Assembly (NCBI GenBank): GCA_913047325.1
Contig: CAJWTP010000006.1
Coordinates: 1 to 47,115 of the forward strand
DNA from: an uncultured Gammaproteobacteria bacterium
GTDB taxonomy: Bacteria; Pseudomonadota; Gammaproteobacteria; PS1; Pseudothioglobaceae
Length of the DNA: 47,115 bases
Direction: 5' to 3'
Position numbers and translations under genes: made by a program. Shown in pieces: positions 1 to 9,993 of this stretch (positions within the stretch are counted from its first letter, which is position 1; every line of letters starts with the position of its first letter). Under the pieces are notes generated by a model that had not been told where the DNA came from, ran no database searches, and saw only the letters and a list, made by a program, of their open reading frames with translations.

Positions 1-249
1 GAATTTATTAGCCATCAGGATGGTACAACATGGAATAGAGAAAAATCCATTGAGATGTTTACAATGCTTATGAACAACGACGACTTCGTAACTCATGAGT
101 CGCGCTGTCTTTATGAAAATGATGATGCTATGGTTACCCACGGAGTAATGAGCTTTCCAGATGGATCTCGTGAAGCAGTACTAGCCTTTCATCAAATAAA
201 GGATGGAAAAGTTATTCGTATGGAGACCGGCGCAACACTTCTAGAATAA
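1..249 (+). CDS. NTF2-like/SnoaL-fold protein, 5' truncated
   Basis: The reading frame is open from base 1, so the ATG at 55 used by the ORF track is probably internal. Only the last 82 codons are visible. The ending pattern, VTHGVMSFPDGS followed by LAFHQIKDGKVIRMETG, resembles the final beta strands of the NTF2/SnoaL fold, where a line such as 'F.I.DGKI.R.E' is common. These proteins are small single-domain enzymes or ligand-binding proteins with many roles, so no reaction can be assigned. It converges on the DUF4442 gene 15 bp away. Family assignment is moderate because the start is missing. Confidence 0.55.
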   Translation, partial: EFISHQDGTTWNREKSIEMFTMLMNNDDFVTHESRCLYENDDAMVTHGVMSFPDGSREAVLAFHQIKDGKVIRMETGATLLE

Positions 250-264
250 AAGGCTAGTTTTTTT

Positions 265-741
265 TCAGACGGTTTTGTCTTTTAAAGACAAGGTAAGCTC
301 AAATCTCGCCACCACTTCATCTGAAAGCGAAGGTACAGTTGCCTCTATGTTCATTTTGTAGTTGTGTCTTTCGCCACTCTCGATCGCCTTTTTTACGAGC
401 TCTCTTATAGCTAAACCGTCATTACAGGAGAAATGGACATCCCCCTCCGGACGCTTGAGAAAATCGGCCTTGAAATCTTTGAAAATGAGGTGAATATTGC
501 GTCCACTCTCAGCAATAGGGTCCATTGCAAGAAAACCGCCTGTGACGTCTGCACCTACTGCTAGTGCGCCAAAATACATACTACCTAGATGATTTTTGGT
601 TCTTCGTCTTAATGCAATCCTAATCTCTAATCTTTCATCGGTATGCTCGATAACTTTTGGCCTACAAAGCCAAATGAGTGGTACTTTGAAAATACCAAAT
701 TTAAGTATCATTTTTGTAGTATTAAATTCCCTCGATGACAT
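265..741 (-). CDS. DUF4442 hotdog-fold protein, possible acyl-CoA thioesterase
   Basis: The 158-residue protein has the length and pattern of DUF4442, a hotdog-fold family related to PaaI and YiiD thioesterases. The segment RRRTKNHLGSMYFGALAVGADVTGGF (about residues 45-70) matches the usual family core, in which N-H-x-G-S-M-Y-F-G-A-L begins the central helix. By family knowledge it may hydrolyse acyl-CoA thioesters in the cytoplasm; the substrate is unknown. The start is uncertain: ATG at 741 has only a weak GGTTGGG-like ribosome site, and a second methionine lies ten codons in (MILKFG). A perfect 18-bp palindrome lies just upstream. Confidence 0.75.
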   Translation of the reverse strand: MSSREFNTTKMILKFGIFKVPLIWLCRPKVIEHTDERLEIRIALRRRTKNHLGSMYFGALAVGADVTGGFLAMDPIAESGRNIHLIFKDFKADFLKRPEGDVHFSCNDGLAIRELVKKAIESGERHNYKMNIEATVPSLSDEVVARFELTLSLKDKTV

Positions 742-763
742 ATATGTTTAACCCAACCAAATA

Positions 764-781
764 AATTTCAATATTGAAATT
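764..781. promoter_or_regulatory. 18-bp perfect palindrome, candidate operator
   Basis: The sequence AATTTCAATATTGAAATT is its own reverse complement over all 18 bases. It lies 22 bp upstream of the DUF4442 start codon, where a repressor would block transcription of that gene. A symmetric site of this size fits a dimeric helix-turn-helix regulator. No regulator gene is next to it, so the partner is unknown. A+T-rich DNA yields some palindromes by chance, but 18 perfect bases is long. Confidence 0.45.
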
Positions 782-957
782 ATAGAGACCTTCTAAATAG
801 GCGTTTTTATATTATATTGGAAATGCTTACTTTGCATTAATGGATATGTTTTTTACTAACATTGATATTAATAGATCATCTAAATGAGAATCGTAAATTG
901 GTCATATTGATTTCTATAAGGTTTAAATGTATAAATTAAATTATTAATTCATATATA

Positions 958-966
958 TGATATAAT
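958..966 (+). promoter_or_regulatory. Extended -10 promoter element for suyAB operon
   Basis: TGATATAAT matches the extended -10 consensus TGnTATAAT exactly. No good -35 box lies at 16-18 bp, which is usual for extended -10 promoters. Transcription would start near 973, leaving a leader of about 70 nt before suyA. The palindromic CATATATATG overlaps its upstream edge and could be an operator. This is a prediction from sequence only. Confidence 0.45.
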
Positions 967-1044
967 ATATTCCATTAAATTTATATGTTAAACTTACAAT
1001 TAACGTATACAACAGAATTGTTTATTTTTATAGGAGAATAGGAC

Positions 1045-1326
1045 ATGATTCAATTCATTGTTCATGATGAGAATGACTCTGTAGGCGTTGTCACCGTTGA
1101 AGGTCTTAAGACTAATGACACATTAACTGGCTGGATAATGGATCAGGACAAGTTAATCGATATCAAGATCAACCAAGACATCCCTATTGGACATAAAGTG
1201 GCTATAAGGGAACTCAAAAAAGATAGCACAGTAATAAAATACGGAACCGACATCGGTCGCGCAATTTCAGATATATCCGCAGGCGATCACTTACATGTAC
1301 ATAACGTAAAAACAAAAAGGTGGTAG
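1045..1326 (+). CDS. suyA: (2R)-sulfolactate sulfo-lyase subunit alpha (SAF domain)
   Basis: This 93-residue protein is a stand-alone SAF domain of the UxaA N-terminal type. The stretch [28 protein letters not shown] (about residues 46-73) matches the usual UxaA pattern 'GHK.A...I..G..V.KYG..IG.A'. On its own it could be the small subunit of an altronate or galactarate dehydratase. The neighbours (hpsN-like, comC-like and a TRAP importer) favour SuyA, which with SuyB splits sulfolactate into pyruvate and sulfite in the cytoplasm. The small-plus-large split matches known SuyAB. The start has a strong ribosome site, AGGAGAATAGG, and suyB begins one base after its stop. Family is certain; substrate is inferred from context. 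Confidence 0.82.
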   Translation: MIQFIVHDENDSVGVVTVEGLKTNDTLTGWIMDQDKLIDIKINQDIPIGHKVAIRELKKDSTVIKYGTDIGRAISDISAGDHLHVHNVKTKRW

Positions 1327-1327
1327 T

Positions 1328-2494
1328 ATGAAATTAGACCAAAAAATTTATGGATTTCGTCGTGATAATAACCGAGTAGGTATTCGTAATTACGTCGTTA
1401 TCCTGCCAGTTGACGATATATCAAACGCGGCATGTGAAGCCGTTGCCAATAATATTAAAGGCACTATCGCATTACCCCACCCATACGGAAGATTGCAATT
1501 TGGCGAAGACTTGGACTTACACTTTCGTACAATGATTGGTGCTGGCGCTAACCCTAATGTTGCAGCTGTTGTGGTCATCGGCATTGAGCCGGGCTGGACC
1601 CAAAAGATTGTCGACGGTATTGCCGTAACAGGGAAGCCGGTCAAAGGTTTCTCAATCGAGAAGAAAGGCGACATCCAGACCATTGCTGACGCCTCTAAAG
1701 CAGCCTACGACATGGTTCATTATGCTAGCGGCCTGCAGCGAGAGCCTTGCGATATTAGCGAGCTATGGGTATCGACCAAGTGTGGTGAATCCGACACAAC
1801 GTCGGGTTTCGGTTCAAATCCAGCCGTTGGAAATGCATTCGATAAATTATATGAAATTAACAGCACTTTGTTGTTTGGCGAAACATCAGAAATTACCGGT
1901 GGCGAACATTTAGTTGAAGCGAGATGCGCCAATAAGGCTGTCGCTGAACAGTTTATGTTTATGTTTAATCGCTACCAAGACATGATAGAGAGATTTAAGA
2001 CGGACGATCTATCTGAATCACAGCCAACTAAAGGAAATATTGAAGGCGGTCTGACTACTATTGAAGAGAAAGCCCTTGGCAATATCCAAAAGATTGGTAA
2101 AAAATGCCAAGTCGATGGTGTATTGGACAAGGCCGAAATGCCAACTGGAAAAGGATTATGGTTTATGGACTCATCATCTGCAGCAGCTGAAATGGTTACT
2201 TTGTGTGCTGCCTCTGGTTATGTAGCGCACTTTTTCCCTACCGGACAGGGAAATATCATCGGCAACCCCATTCTCCCTGTAATAAAAATTTGTGCCAATC
2301 CGAGAACAGTTAGAACAATGTCTGAACACGTTGATGTTGATGTAACAGGTCTACTAAATCGAGACATCAACCTCGACCAAGCAGGAGATAAATTACTTGA
2401 AAACCTGATCTGCACTGCTAATGGTAGAATGACTGCTGCTGAGATACTTGGCCATCAAGAGTTTGTATTAACGCGTTTATATGAGAGTGCCTAA
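1328..2494 (+). CDS. suyB: (2R)-sulfolactate sulfo-lyase subunit beta (UxaA family)
   Basis: The 388-residue protein matches the large catalytic part of the UxaA/GarD family. It starts with [19 protein letters not shown], which is typical for the family, and carries [20 protein letters not shown] (about residue 150), equivalent to the 'KCGGSD..SG...NPA.G' metal-site region of altronate dehydratase. It also has the C-terminal [17 protein letters not shown] segment. Family members are metal-dependent lyases. With SuyA it should release sulfite from R-sulfolactate and give pyruvate, the desulfonation step of DHPS catabolism. Altronate dehydratase is the alternative, but no uronate genes are nearby and HpsN lies two genes downstream. 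Confidence 0.82.
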   Translation: MKLDQKIYGFRRDNNRVGIRNYVVILPVDDISNAACEAVANNIKGTIALPHPYGRLQFGEDLDLHFRTMIGAGANPNVAAVVVIGIEPGWTQKIVDGIAVTGKPVKGFSIEKKGDIQTIADASKAAYDMVHYASGLQREPCDISELWVSTKCGESDTTSGFGSNPAVGNAFDKLYEINSTLLFGETSEITGGEHLVEARCANKAVAEQFMFMFNRYQDMIERFKTDDLSESQPTKGNIEGGLTTIEEKALGNIQKIGKKCQVDGVLDKAEMPTGKGLWFMDSSSAAAEMVTLCAASGYVAHFFPTGQGNIIGNPILPVIKICANPRTVRTMSEHVDVDVTGLLNRDINLDQAGDKLLENLICTANGRMTAAEILGHQEFVLTRLYESA

Positions 2495-2527
2495 CATTGA
2501 TGGATTAGTCGCCTTAGGGGTTAGCAA

Positions 2528-3547
2528 TTGCAAAACACACTACAGTTGGATGAAAATGAGGCATGGAAGTTAGCATTTGATGTTCTGCAACACCACCAGA
2601 CATCGACGGAAAATGCTAAAGAGGTCGCTGATGCGTTAATTTGCGCTGAGATTGACGGTCAATCCGGACATGGTCTTTCACGCATACCTTCCTACATACA
2701 ACAGTTATCTTCCGGCAAGGTTGACGGCAATGCAAAACCTATAATTGTTAGCAGTAATGGAGCTGTTATTAGGATTGACGCAAAAAATGGTTTTGCCTAT
2801 CCGGCTCTCTCATTAGCGATAAAAGAGGTAGCCAGCTACAGTAAAAAATATGGCATCGCAGTTGCCAGTATTTCTCATTCACATCATTTTGGGCAAGCTG
2901 GACGTCATGTTGAACGCCTAGCAGAGTCTGGACTGATAGGTTTAATGTTTGGCAATACCCCTAAAGCAATCACACCATGGGGAGGATCTCAAGCTTTATT
3001 CGGCACTAATCCGATTGCATTCTCTGCGCCTCGTGGTAAAGCTCCACCACTGGTGGTTGATTTAAGCTTAAGCAAAGTAGCTCGCGGCAAAGTGATGTTG
3101 GCCAATCAAAAAAATGAGCGCATACCTCAAGGTTGGGCGATAGACGAACAAGGCAATCCAACGACCGATGCAAAAAAAGCTCTTGCAGGAGCCATGCTTC
3201 CAATTGGCGATGCCAAAGGTAGCGCCTTAGCTTTGATGGTAGAAATACTTAGCGCGGCACTTACTGGCTCAAATTTCGGCTTTGAGGCGAGCTCGTTTTT
3301 TGATTCAGAGGGCGACTCACCAGGAGTAGGACAACTCATAATTGCGATAGACCCAGGCTTCTTTTCTGGGGACGTTTTTAGTGAACGTATGGAAACAATT
3401 ATAAGCGCCATACTTGAGCAACCCTCGACGAGACTGCCAGGTAATAAACGCCTAGAAAAAAGAAAATGGCGTGAAAAAACAAAAAAAATAGCTGTATCAA
3501 AAGAACTTTATGATGAGATTGGTAAGCTAACAGAATCAATATTATGA
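2528..3547 (+). CDS. comC: ComC-like (R)-sulfolactate dehydrogenase, malate/LDH type 2 family
   Basis: The 339 residues match the type 2 malate/L-lactate dehydrogenase family (PF02615), NAD(P)-dependent and unrelated to classical LDH. The catalytic histidine region is SHSHHFGQAGRH (about residues 115-126), followed by GLMFGNTPKAITPWGGSQALFGTNPIAF, which is typical of the family. In sulfonate clusters this family contains ComC, which interconverts R-sulfolactate and sulfopyruvate. The start codon is TTG at 2528: AGGGG sits 7 bases upstream and no in-frame ATG occurs near the N-terminus. SlcC, the S-sulfolactate dehydrogenase usually paired with ComC, is not in the window. Confidence 0.72.
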   Translation: MQNTLQLDENEAWKLAFDVLQHHQTSTENAKEVADALICAEIDGQSGHGLSRIPSYIQQLSSGKVDGNAKPIIVSSNGAVIRIDAKNGFAYPALSLAIKEVASYSKKYGIAVASISHSHHFGQAGRHVERLAESGLIGLMFGNTPKAITPWGGSQALFGTNPIAFSAPRGKAPPLVVDLSLSKVARGKVMLANQKNERIPQGWAIDEQGNPTTDAKKALAGAMLPIGDAKGSALALMVEILSAALTGSNFGFEASSFFDSEGDSPGVGQLIIAIDPGFFSGDVFSERMETIISAILEQPSTRLPGNKRLEKRKWREKTKKIAVSKELYDEIGKLTESIL

Positions 3548-3586
3548 TCAATGCAAGATAGTGGAATTAAAACTAAAATTAATTAA

Positions 3587-4915
<1,329 letters not shown>

Positions 4916-4920
4916 ATTAT

Positions 4921-5682
4921 ATGGATTTAGCTAATTTTTCACTGGACAATAAAATTGCCCTAGTAACCGGTGGCAGCAGTGGTGTTGGTAAAATGATAGC
5001 ATTAGCATTAGCCCGTGCAGGGGCATTTGTTTGGATTGCAAGCATAGATGACAATGCAGATGAAACCATAAAAGAGATAGAAGAGCTAGGCTCTCAAGCG
5101 GCATTTTTTCGAGTTGATGTTGCCAATTCCAATAAATTAGAAGAGATGCTATCTGAGATCTACAGCGCGTCAAAAAAAATAGATATTTTAATTAACGCTG
5201 CCGGTATAAATGTCAGACTTCCAGCTGAAGAAATGACACTCAATGCTTGGCAAAAAACCATAGATATCAATTTAACCGCGCCCTACCAATTAAGTCAATT
5301 GGTTGTTGAAAAGATGAAAGAAAGTGGCTGGGGAAGAATTATTAATATTGCTTCCTTGCAGTCCCTTCGAGCATTCGACAATAGCATTCCCTACGGTGCA
5401 AGCAAGGGCGGAGTGATGCAGCTGACTCGCGCATTAGCCCAGGCCTACTCTAAACACGGCATACTTGTTAACGCTATTGCACCGGGATTTTTTCATACCA
5501 AGCTAACTGAATCATTATTTCAAGACCCTGAAAAGTTACAAGTTTTAGCAGATAAAACAATGATGAATCGTAACGGCGAAGAAGATGACTTATTTGGCAT
5601 CAGTGTCTTTCTATGTAGTGATGCTAATTCATATATTACAGGCCAAACAATATTCTTAGATGGAGGCTTTTCAGCGCAATGA
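4921..5682 (+). CDS. hpsO: SDR oxidoreductase, probable DHPS 2-dehydrogenase (HpsO-like)
   Basis: This is a classical 253-residue short-chain dehydrogenase. The Rossmann motif is VTGGSSGVGK (residues about 15-24), with NAAGI near 90. The catalytic serine lies in INIASLQS and the YxxxK pair in PYGASKGG (about 158-165). In known hps clusters an SDR (HpsO) oxidises C2 of DHPS, and together with HpsP it interconverts the enantiomers so that HpsN can use both. It starts 5 bp after hpsN and overlaps the next gene by 4 bp, so it is in the same operon. Substrate is inferred from context; gluconate 5-dehydrogenase would be the alternative by family. Confidence 0.72.
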   Translation: MDLANFSLDNKIALVTGGSSGVGKMIALALARAGAFVWIASIDDNADETIKEIEELGSQAAFFRVDVANSNKLEEMLSEIYSASKKIDILINAAGINVRLPAEEMTLNAWQKTIDINLTAPYQLSQLVVEKMKESGWGRIINIASLQSLRAFDNSIPYGASKGGVMQLTRALAQAYSKHGILVNAIAPGFFHTKLTESLFQDPEKLQVLADKTMMNRNGEEDDLFGISVFLCSDANSYITGQTIFLDGGFSAQ

Positions 5683-6689
5683 TGGATACAATGGCAGCAG
5701 TGGTTTATACCGCTCCCGAAGAAATGACCTATGTTCCTGAGTACCGATCTACTCAACAAGATCGCGATGACGACGTTTTATTACGCATTGAGTCTGTAGG
5801 TATCTGTGGCTCCGACATGCACGCCTACCACGGCAAAGATCCGAGAAGAAAGCCAGGCCTTATTCTGGGACATGAATTTTGCGGAGAAATTGTTGAAGGC
5901 AGTAGACAAGGTCAATTGGTTACAGGCAACCCATTGATTACCTGCGGTAAATGTGATTTTTGCTTACAAGGTCGTGACAATCTATGCACAGATAGAGATA
6001 TGATTGGAATGACTAGGCTAGGCGCTTTTGCGCAATTTATGGCTATACCTGAGCGTTGTTTAATTGATGCGCCAAATGATATGAACCCTAATCATATCGC
6101 CCTAACTGAACCTGCTGCGACAGTCATACATGCTGTTGACCTAGCCATTAATGGATTAAACCAACCCATAAATGAATGTCGGGTTATGGTTATTGGGGCA
6201 GGGGCAATTGGCCTTTTAACAGCATTATTGCTAAAGTCCTATGGTGTCAAAATGCAAGTTTTAGAGACCAACCTGTCTCGTCATCTATGTGTAAAAGAGC
6301 ATGTCGGCATTGATCCGACCAATCCCCTTACTGAATCGATCAACGATAATTCATTTGATGTTGTTATCGACTGCGTGGGCAGTAAAAAAACAAGCTCGCT
6401 TTCATTTAAAACTATCAAAGCGGGTGGCGTTATTGTTAATGTTGGTCTGCAAAACTGGACAAGTGAGATTGATATAAGAAAACTCACCTTACAAGAGATT
6501 AAGTTGATTGGTTGCTATACATACACTATGAAAGATTTTAAATCTGCACTAAAGGCAATTGAAGAAGGTAGATTTGGCAACTTGTCCTGGATAAGCGAAC
6601 TTCCCCTGTCAGATGCTAATTTAGCCTTCAAAAAACTACATAATGGTACAATGGCATCGGCTAAAGTAATACTGAAACCACACAAATAA
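5679..6689 (+). CDS. hpsP: Zinc alcohol dehydrogenase, probable DHPS 2-dehydrogenase (HpsP-like)
   Basis: The 336 residues form a medium-chain zinc dehydrogenase. The catalytic zinc cysteine lies in VGICGSDMHAYHG (about residue 44) and the GroES-fold signature is GHEFCGEIVEG. Structural zinc cysteines are in CGKCDFCLQGRDNLC (about 89-103), and the NAD fold is VMVIGAGAIGLLTALLL (about 169-185). It resembles sorbitol/idonate dehydrogenases. In hps clusters this position is held by HpsP, which works with HpsO to convert S-DHPS to R-DHPS through a keto intermediate. The start is ambiguous between ATG codons at 5679 and 5682; either gives an overlap or abutment with the SDR gene, so the two are translationally coupled. 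Confidence 0.7.
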   Translation: MMDTMAAVVYTAPEEMTYVPEYRSTQQDRDDDVLLRIESVGICGSDMHAYHGKDPRRKPGLILGHEFCGEIVEGSRQGQLVTGNPLITCGKCDFCLQGRDNLCTDRDMIGMTRLGAFAQFMAIPERCLIDAPNDMNPNHIALTEPAATVIHAVDLAINGLNQPINECRVMVIGAGAIGLLTALLLKSYGVKMQVLETNLSRHLCVKEHVGIDPTNPLTESINDNSFDVVIDCVGSKKTSSLSFKTIKAGGVIVNVGLQNWTSEIDIRKLTLQEIKLIGCYTYTMKDFKSALKAIEEGRFGNLSWISELPLSDANLAFKKLHNGTMASAKVILKPHK

Positions 6690-6704
6690 ATAATTTTTCC
6701 AGAA

Positions 6705-7475
6705 ATGAGTATAACCGACCTTAATTTTGATATCGATCGCAATAGCCAAACCCCTATGTGGCTTCAGATCAGGGATGAACTTTATAATTGTCTTCACCAA
6801 GAAATATTAAGACCTGGTCAACTTATTCCTAATGAAAAAACCCTAGTAGAGTTATTTAATGTGTCAATTGGCACCGTTAGAAAAGCGATCGGCGCTCTAG
6901 AGAATGAAGGGATATTGATTCGTAAACAGGGTCTTGGAACCTTTGTTTTCGAGCATGATGCCAATAGTTTTCAATTTAAATATTTTCATTTTGTACCTAG
7001 AAACAGTGAAGAGACTGTGATTCCTAATGTTGAGCTTGTTTCCTTTGAAAGGAAGAAAGCTACCAAGTCAGAAATAGAAATACTTAATCTGCCCGCCGAT
7101 AACAGAAACGTTTTTCATATATACAACAAACTAGGTTTTAGAAATAAATTCTATATCGTTGATAAGATTATTATTTCTGTAGCTAAATTCCTTTCTCTGA
7201 CAGAGGAAATGTATGTCAATCGAAATAATACAATTTATAACCTATACCAAAATAAATTCAATATCTTTATAACAGACTGCTCTGAAAAAATAAGGACAGT
7301 TCCAGCCAATGGGGAGACGGCTAAAATCCTAGGCATCGACATTGACACACCGCTTTTAAGAATTGACCGTACCGGCTATACCTATCATAATGAAATAGTT
7401 GAAATCCGAACTTCGTATGTTCATACTAGTGATATTGATTACGTTAGACCTCACTTTAGCGCGCTGGGAGAGTGA
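6705..7475 (+). CDS. GntR-family regulator with UTRA domain (HutC subfamily)
   Basis: The 256-residue protein has an N-terminal winged helix (about residues 12-78, PMWLQIRDELYNCLHQEILRPGQLIPNEKTL, then VSIGTVRKAIGALENEGILIRKQGLGTFV). This is followed by a UTRA ligand-binding domain of the HutC type. It is the last gene of the DHPS operon, 15 bp after the zinc dehydrogenase. It probably senses DHPS or an intermediate and controls both this operon and the facing TRAP transporter, like the HpsR regulators of other hps clusters. The ligand is inferred. A GTATAC hexamer and CATATAT palindromes occur in both target promoters but are weak evidence. Confidence 0.88.
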   Translation: MSITDLNFDIDRNSQTPMWLQIRDELYNCLHQEILRPGQLIPNEKTLVELFNVSIGTVRKAIGALENEGILIRKQGLGTFVFEHDANSFQFKYFHFVPRNSEETVIPNVELVSFERKKATKSEIEILNLPADNRNVFHIYNKLGFRNKFYIVDKIIISVAKFLSLTEEMYVNRNNTIYNLYQNKFNIFITDCSEKIRTVPANGETAKILGIDIDTPLLRIDRTGYTYHNEIVEIRTSYVHTSDIDYVRPHFSALGE

Positions 7476-7514
7476 TCAGCTAATCAATACTCGTTCTATT
7501 TACCTTTTTGCGTC

Positions 7515-8057
7515 TTAGCCTTTAAAAGCGCTATCAGAAAGTAGGTATTTTATTTCTGCCTCCGTACTCTTTCTGCCCAATGTAGCATTCCTGTGCGGGA
7601 ACCTCCCGAATCTTTTTACTATATCTCTATGATGCTTTGAGTATTCTAGGTTGAAGTTATATTTTTGAAAAAGCTTAACCTGCAGATCTTGATCTTCCAT
7701 ATTTTCGCTATGCATCAAGGGCATGAATAAAAAAAGCAATTTGTCTTTGCTTAATTTTTTATCAAAACCCTGACTAATTGCATTCAAGACTATCTTTACT
7801 GCCTTTTTCTCTGTTTGAAAGCTTTTGGGTTGACCTCTGAACATATTGAGAGGAAATTGATCTAATATTATGACTAGCGCTAAGGAGCCTTCGGCAGATT
7901 TCTGCCACTCATCATAAAGTCCGTCAGCAGCCCTTAGCCATAACTTTTCATAACGCCGCTTAATTTCTTTATCTATTTCCGGTGTCGAGGAAAACCAATA
8001 CTTTTCACTTCTCCCAGAAAACCAATAGTCGATAATATCAAGACTACCTAACTCCAT
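7515..8057 (-). CDS. DUF924 family protein
   Basis: The 180 residues carry all usual marks of DUF924 (PF06041). These are IIDYWFSG near the N-terminus, LVIILDQFPLNMFRG in the middle, LFLFMPLMHSE, and a C-terminal HRDIVKRFGRFPHRNATLGRKST. The family is widespread and predicted to form a helical, TPR-like fold; its function is unknown to me. It lies 11 bp downstream of dctM on the same strand and converges on the GntR gene, so it may be co-transcribed with the TRAP genes by position alone. No catalytic role can be given. Confidence 0.9.
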   Translation of the reverse strand: MELGSLDIIDYWFSGRSEKYWFSSTPEIDKEIKRRYEKLWLRAADGLYDEWQKSAEGSLALVIILDQFPLNMFRGQPKSFQTEKKAVKIVLNAISQGFDKKLSKDKLLFLFMPLMHSENMEDQDLQVKLFQKYNFNLEYSKHHRDIVKRFGRFPHRNATLGRKSTEAEIKYLLSDSAFKG

Positions 8058-8068
8058 TGGTAATCTAT

Positions 8069-9394
8069 TTAATTCCCATACAAATAATTAGGTAGCCATA
8101 AAACTATCTGTGGAAACATAATAATCAAAAATAAACCAACCACCTGAATAACCATGAATTGCATCATGCCCTTATAGATATCTGACAAGTCCCAATCAGG
8201 CGCCACCCCTTTCAAAAAGTATGCCGACAACGCAACCGGCGGCGAAAGCCAGGCTGTCTGCAGGTTAACTGCAACTAGGATTCCAAACCAAGTCAGATTA
8301 AATCCTAGCTGCTCTATCAAAGGCAGAATAATTGGAATAATAATTAGAACTATTGGCACCCACTCTAATGGCCAAGCCAAAAGGAATATAAAAGCCATAA
8401 TCATCAACAATAAAATCGTTGGCGGCAAATCAAGCATCATCAACCATTCAGTTACCATGGTCGGCGTTCCCAGCCTTGAAAATACTGAGCCAAAAAAGTT
8501 TGAAGCAGCAACCAAAACCATTATTAGCGTGGTAATTTCAAGGGTCTTTAACAAGGAATCTTTAAAAGACTGTAAAGTTAATTTACGATAGGCTAGCGTT
8601 AAAATTATCGCACCGACAGCACCCATAGCAGCGCCTTCAGTAGGGGTAGCGAGACCAAACAATATACTTCCAAGCGATGAACCCACCAAGAGAACCGGCG
8701 GAACTAGCCCTTTAAAAAACTCAATCCAAACATGCTTCATTGATGTTGGGCGAAGCTCCTCAGGTACAACAGGGCCCAATGATGGATTTAGATGGCACCT
8801 AATAAGCGTATAGCCGGTGTAGAGAACTGCCAACATCAAACCCGGCATGATTGCTGCAGCAAACAAGTCTGTTACTGGGACATTTAAAATAGGCCCCATA
8901 ACAACCAGCATAATGCTCGGTGGTATCAATATACCTAGAGTTCCACCGGCAGTAATTGAACCAGCGGCCAAGCGCACATCATACTTCGCCCTATTCATTG
9001 TTTTGGCTGACATAATTCCAAGAATTGTCACCGACGCCCCAACAATTCCAGTTGCCGCACCAAATATAGTTGACACGAAAAGTACTGCAACAAATAAAGA
9101 CCCCTTGGTTTTAGATAATGCCATCTGGACGGATGTGAATAGCCTCTCCATCAAGTTTGCTTTCTCCATCAGAATACCCATAAAGGTAAACAAAGGAATC
9201 GCCGCAAGTGTCTGCTCCAACATGCTCGCAGAGAAGTTAAAAGTCATCAAATAAAAGACTAATTTACCGAAGCCAAGATAGCCAAAGAAAACACCTAAAA
9301 AGATTAACGTAAAGGAGATAGGAAAGCCGATAAAAATGGCAAACAGCATTGCTGCAATTAAAATCATGCCTAGCACTTCTGGAGTCATGGCCAT
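8069..9394 (-). CDS. dctM: TRAP transporter large membrane subunit (DctM)
   Basis: The 441 residues form the 12-helix DctM-type permease of a tripartite ATP-independent periplasmic transporter. Family marks include the first helix VLGMILIAAMLFAIFIGFPISFTLIFLG, then FGAATGIVGASVTILGIMSA, and GTLGILIPPSIMLVVMG (about residues 150-170). It couples sodium flow to uptake of a substrate delivered by DctP. It overlaps dctQ by 10 bp on the minus strand. Position beside suyAB-hpsN suggests DHPS as substrate, matching the HpsKLM TRAP systems known from other DHPS users. Family certain, substrate inferred. Confidence 0.93.
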   Translation of the reverse strand: MAMTPEVLGMILIAAMLFAIFIGFPISFTLIFLGVFFGYLGFGKLVFYLMTFNFSASMLEQTLAAIPLFTFMGILMEKANLMERLFTSVQMALSKTKGSLFVAVLFVSTIFGAATGIVGASVTILGIMSAKTMNRAKYDVRLAAGSITAGGTLGILIPPSIMLVVMGPILNVPVTDLFAAAIMPGLMLAVLYTGYTLIRCHLNPSLGPVVPEELRPTSMKHVWIEFFKGLVPPVLLVGSSLGSILFGLATPTEGAAMGAVGAIILTLAYRKLTLQSFKDSLLKTLEITTLIMVLVAASNFFGSVFSRLGTPTMVTEWLMMLDLPPTILLLMIMAFIFLLAWPLEWVPIVLIIIPIILPLIEQLGFNLTWFGILVAVNLQTAWLSPPVALSAYFLKGVAPDWDLSDIYKGMMQFMVIQVVGLFLIIMFPQIVLWLPNYLYGN

Positions 9395-9993
9395 CTCCTA
9401 TGTTTAACTGCATACACGCACTTGAGCACCTCTGATACACCTTGTATCAATAGAAGCACTATTCCTATTACTAAAACAGTCTTGATTGGACCCATGAGTG
9501 GCATCCAGGCAGTATCCATCCCTCTTTCCATTTGTGACCAAGATTTATGAGCGTACTTATAGCATGCCCAAACAGCTCCGATTAATCCAGGAAAATAAAA
9601 CAATAGATACAAAGCGAGATCAACCGAGGCTTGTATTCTGATAGACCAATTACGATAGATAAAGTCAGCACGAATATGCACGCCTTTTGAAAGCGCATAA
9701 CCGGCTCCGAGCATAAACATAGCGCCAGCAAACATTCTACTAATGTCGTAGGCCCACATCGTCGGGGCATTAAAGAAATGCCTCGCAACCACTTCATAAA
9801 ACATAGAAACAAACACTGGTACAGTAAGCCAACAAGCTATCTGTCCCACTCTTAAGCTAAAAAGATCAATCCCAAGAATCGTCTTAGCCATATACTTGGG
9901 CATATCATCAGGCATAACACCAGTGTATGATCGCCCTTCAGCAACCATTTCATCAGTAGTGTCTAACTGACTATAATCTTCCTCTTCTGACAT
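9385..9993 (-). CDS. dctQ: TRAP transporter small membrane subunit (DctQ)
   Basis: The 202-residue protein has about four membrane segments (for example IACWLTVPVFVSMFYEVVARHFF and ASVDLALYLLFYFPGLIGAVWACY). The DctQ mark 'EVVARHFFNAPTMWAYDISRM' is present. It has an unusually long hydrophilic, acidic N-terminal extension of about 45 residues (SEEEDYSQLDTTDEM) before the first helix. DctQ helps DctM form the membrane complex. The gene lies 258 bp downstream of dctP, beyond a strong terminator-like hairpin, so it is probably expressed at a lower level than the binding protein. Confidence 0.9.
   Translation of the reverse strand: MSEEEDYSQLDTTDEMVAEGRSYTGVMPDDMPKYMAKTILGIDLFSLRVGQIACWLTVPVFVSMFYEVVARHFFNAPTMWAYDISRMFAGAMFMLGAGYALSKGVHIRADFIYRNWSIRIQASVDLALYLLFYFPGLIGAVWACYKYAHKSWSQMERGMDTAWMPLMGPIKTVLVIGIVLLLIQGVSEVLKCVYAVKHRRWP

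Larger units (their letters stand above)
742..1044. other. Gene-free A+T-rich intergenic region, divergent promoters
   Basis: About 300 bp separate the DUF4442 gene (minus) from the DHPS operon (plus). I see no credible ORF. It contains an 18-bp perfect palindrome near the DUF4442 start, a palindromic CATATATATG at 950-959 overlapping an extended -10 element, a GTATAC hexamer at 1005-1010, and a good ribosome site (AGGAGAATAGG) just before suyA. It probably holds promoters and operators for both directions. Confidence 0.6.

Noticed and set aside
8847-9254. 135-codon plus-strand ORF opposite dctM
   Set aside because: It is the antisense of conserved membrane helices of dctM and resembles no protein I know.
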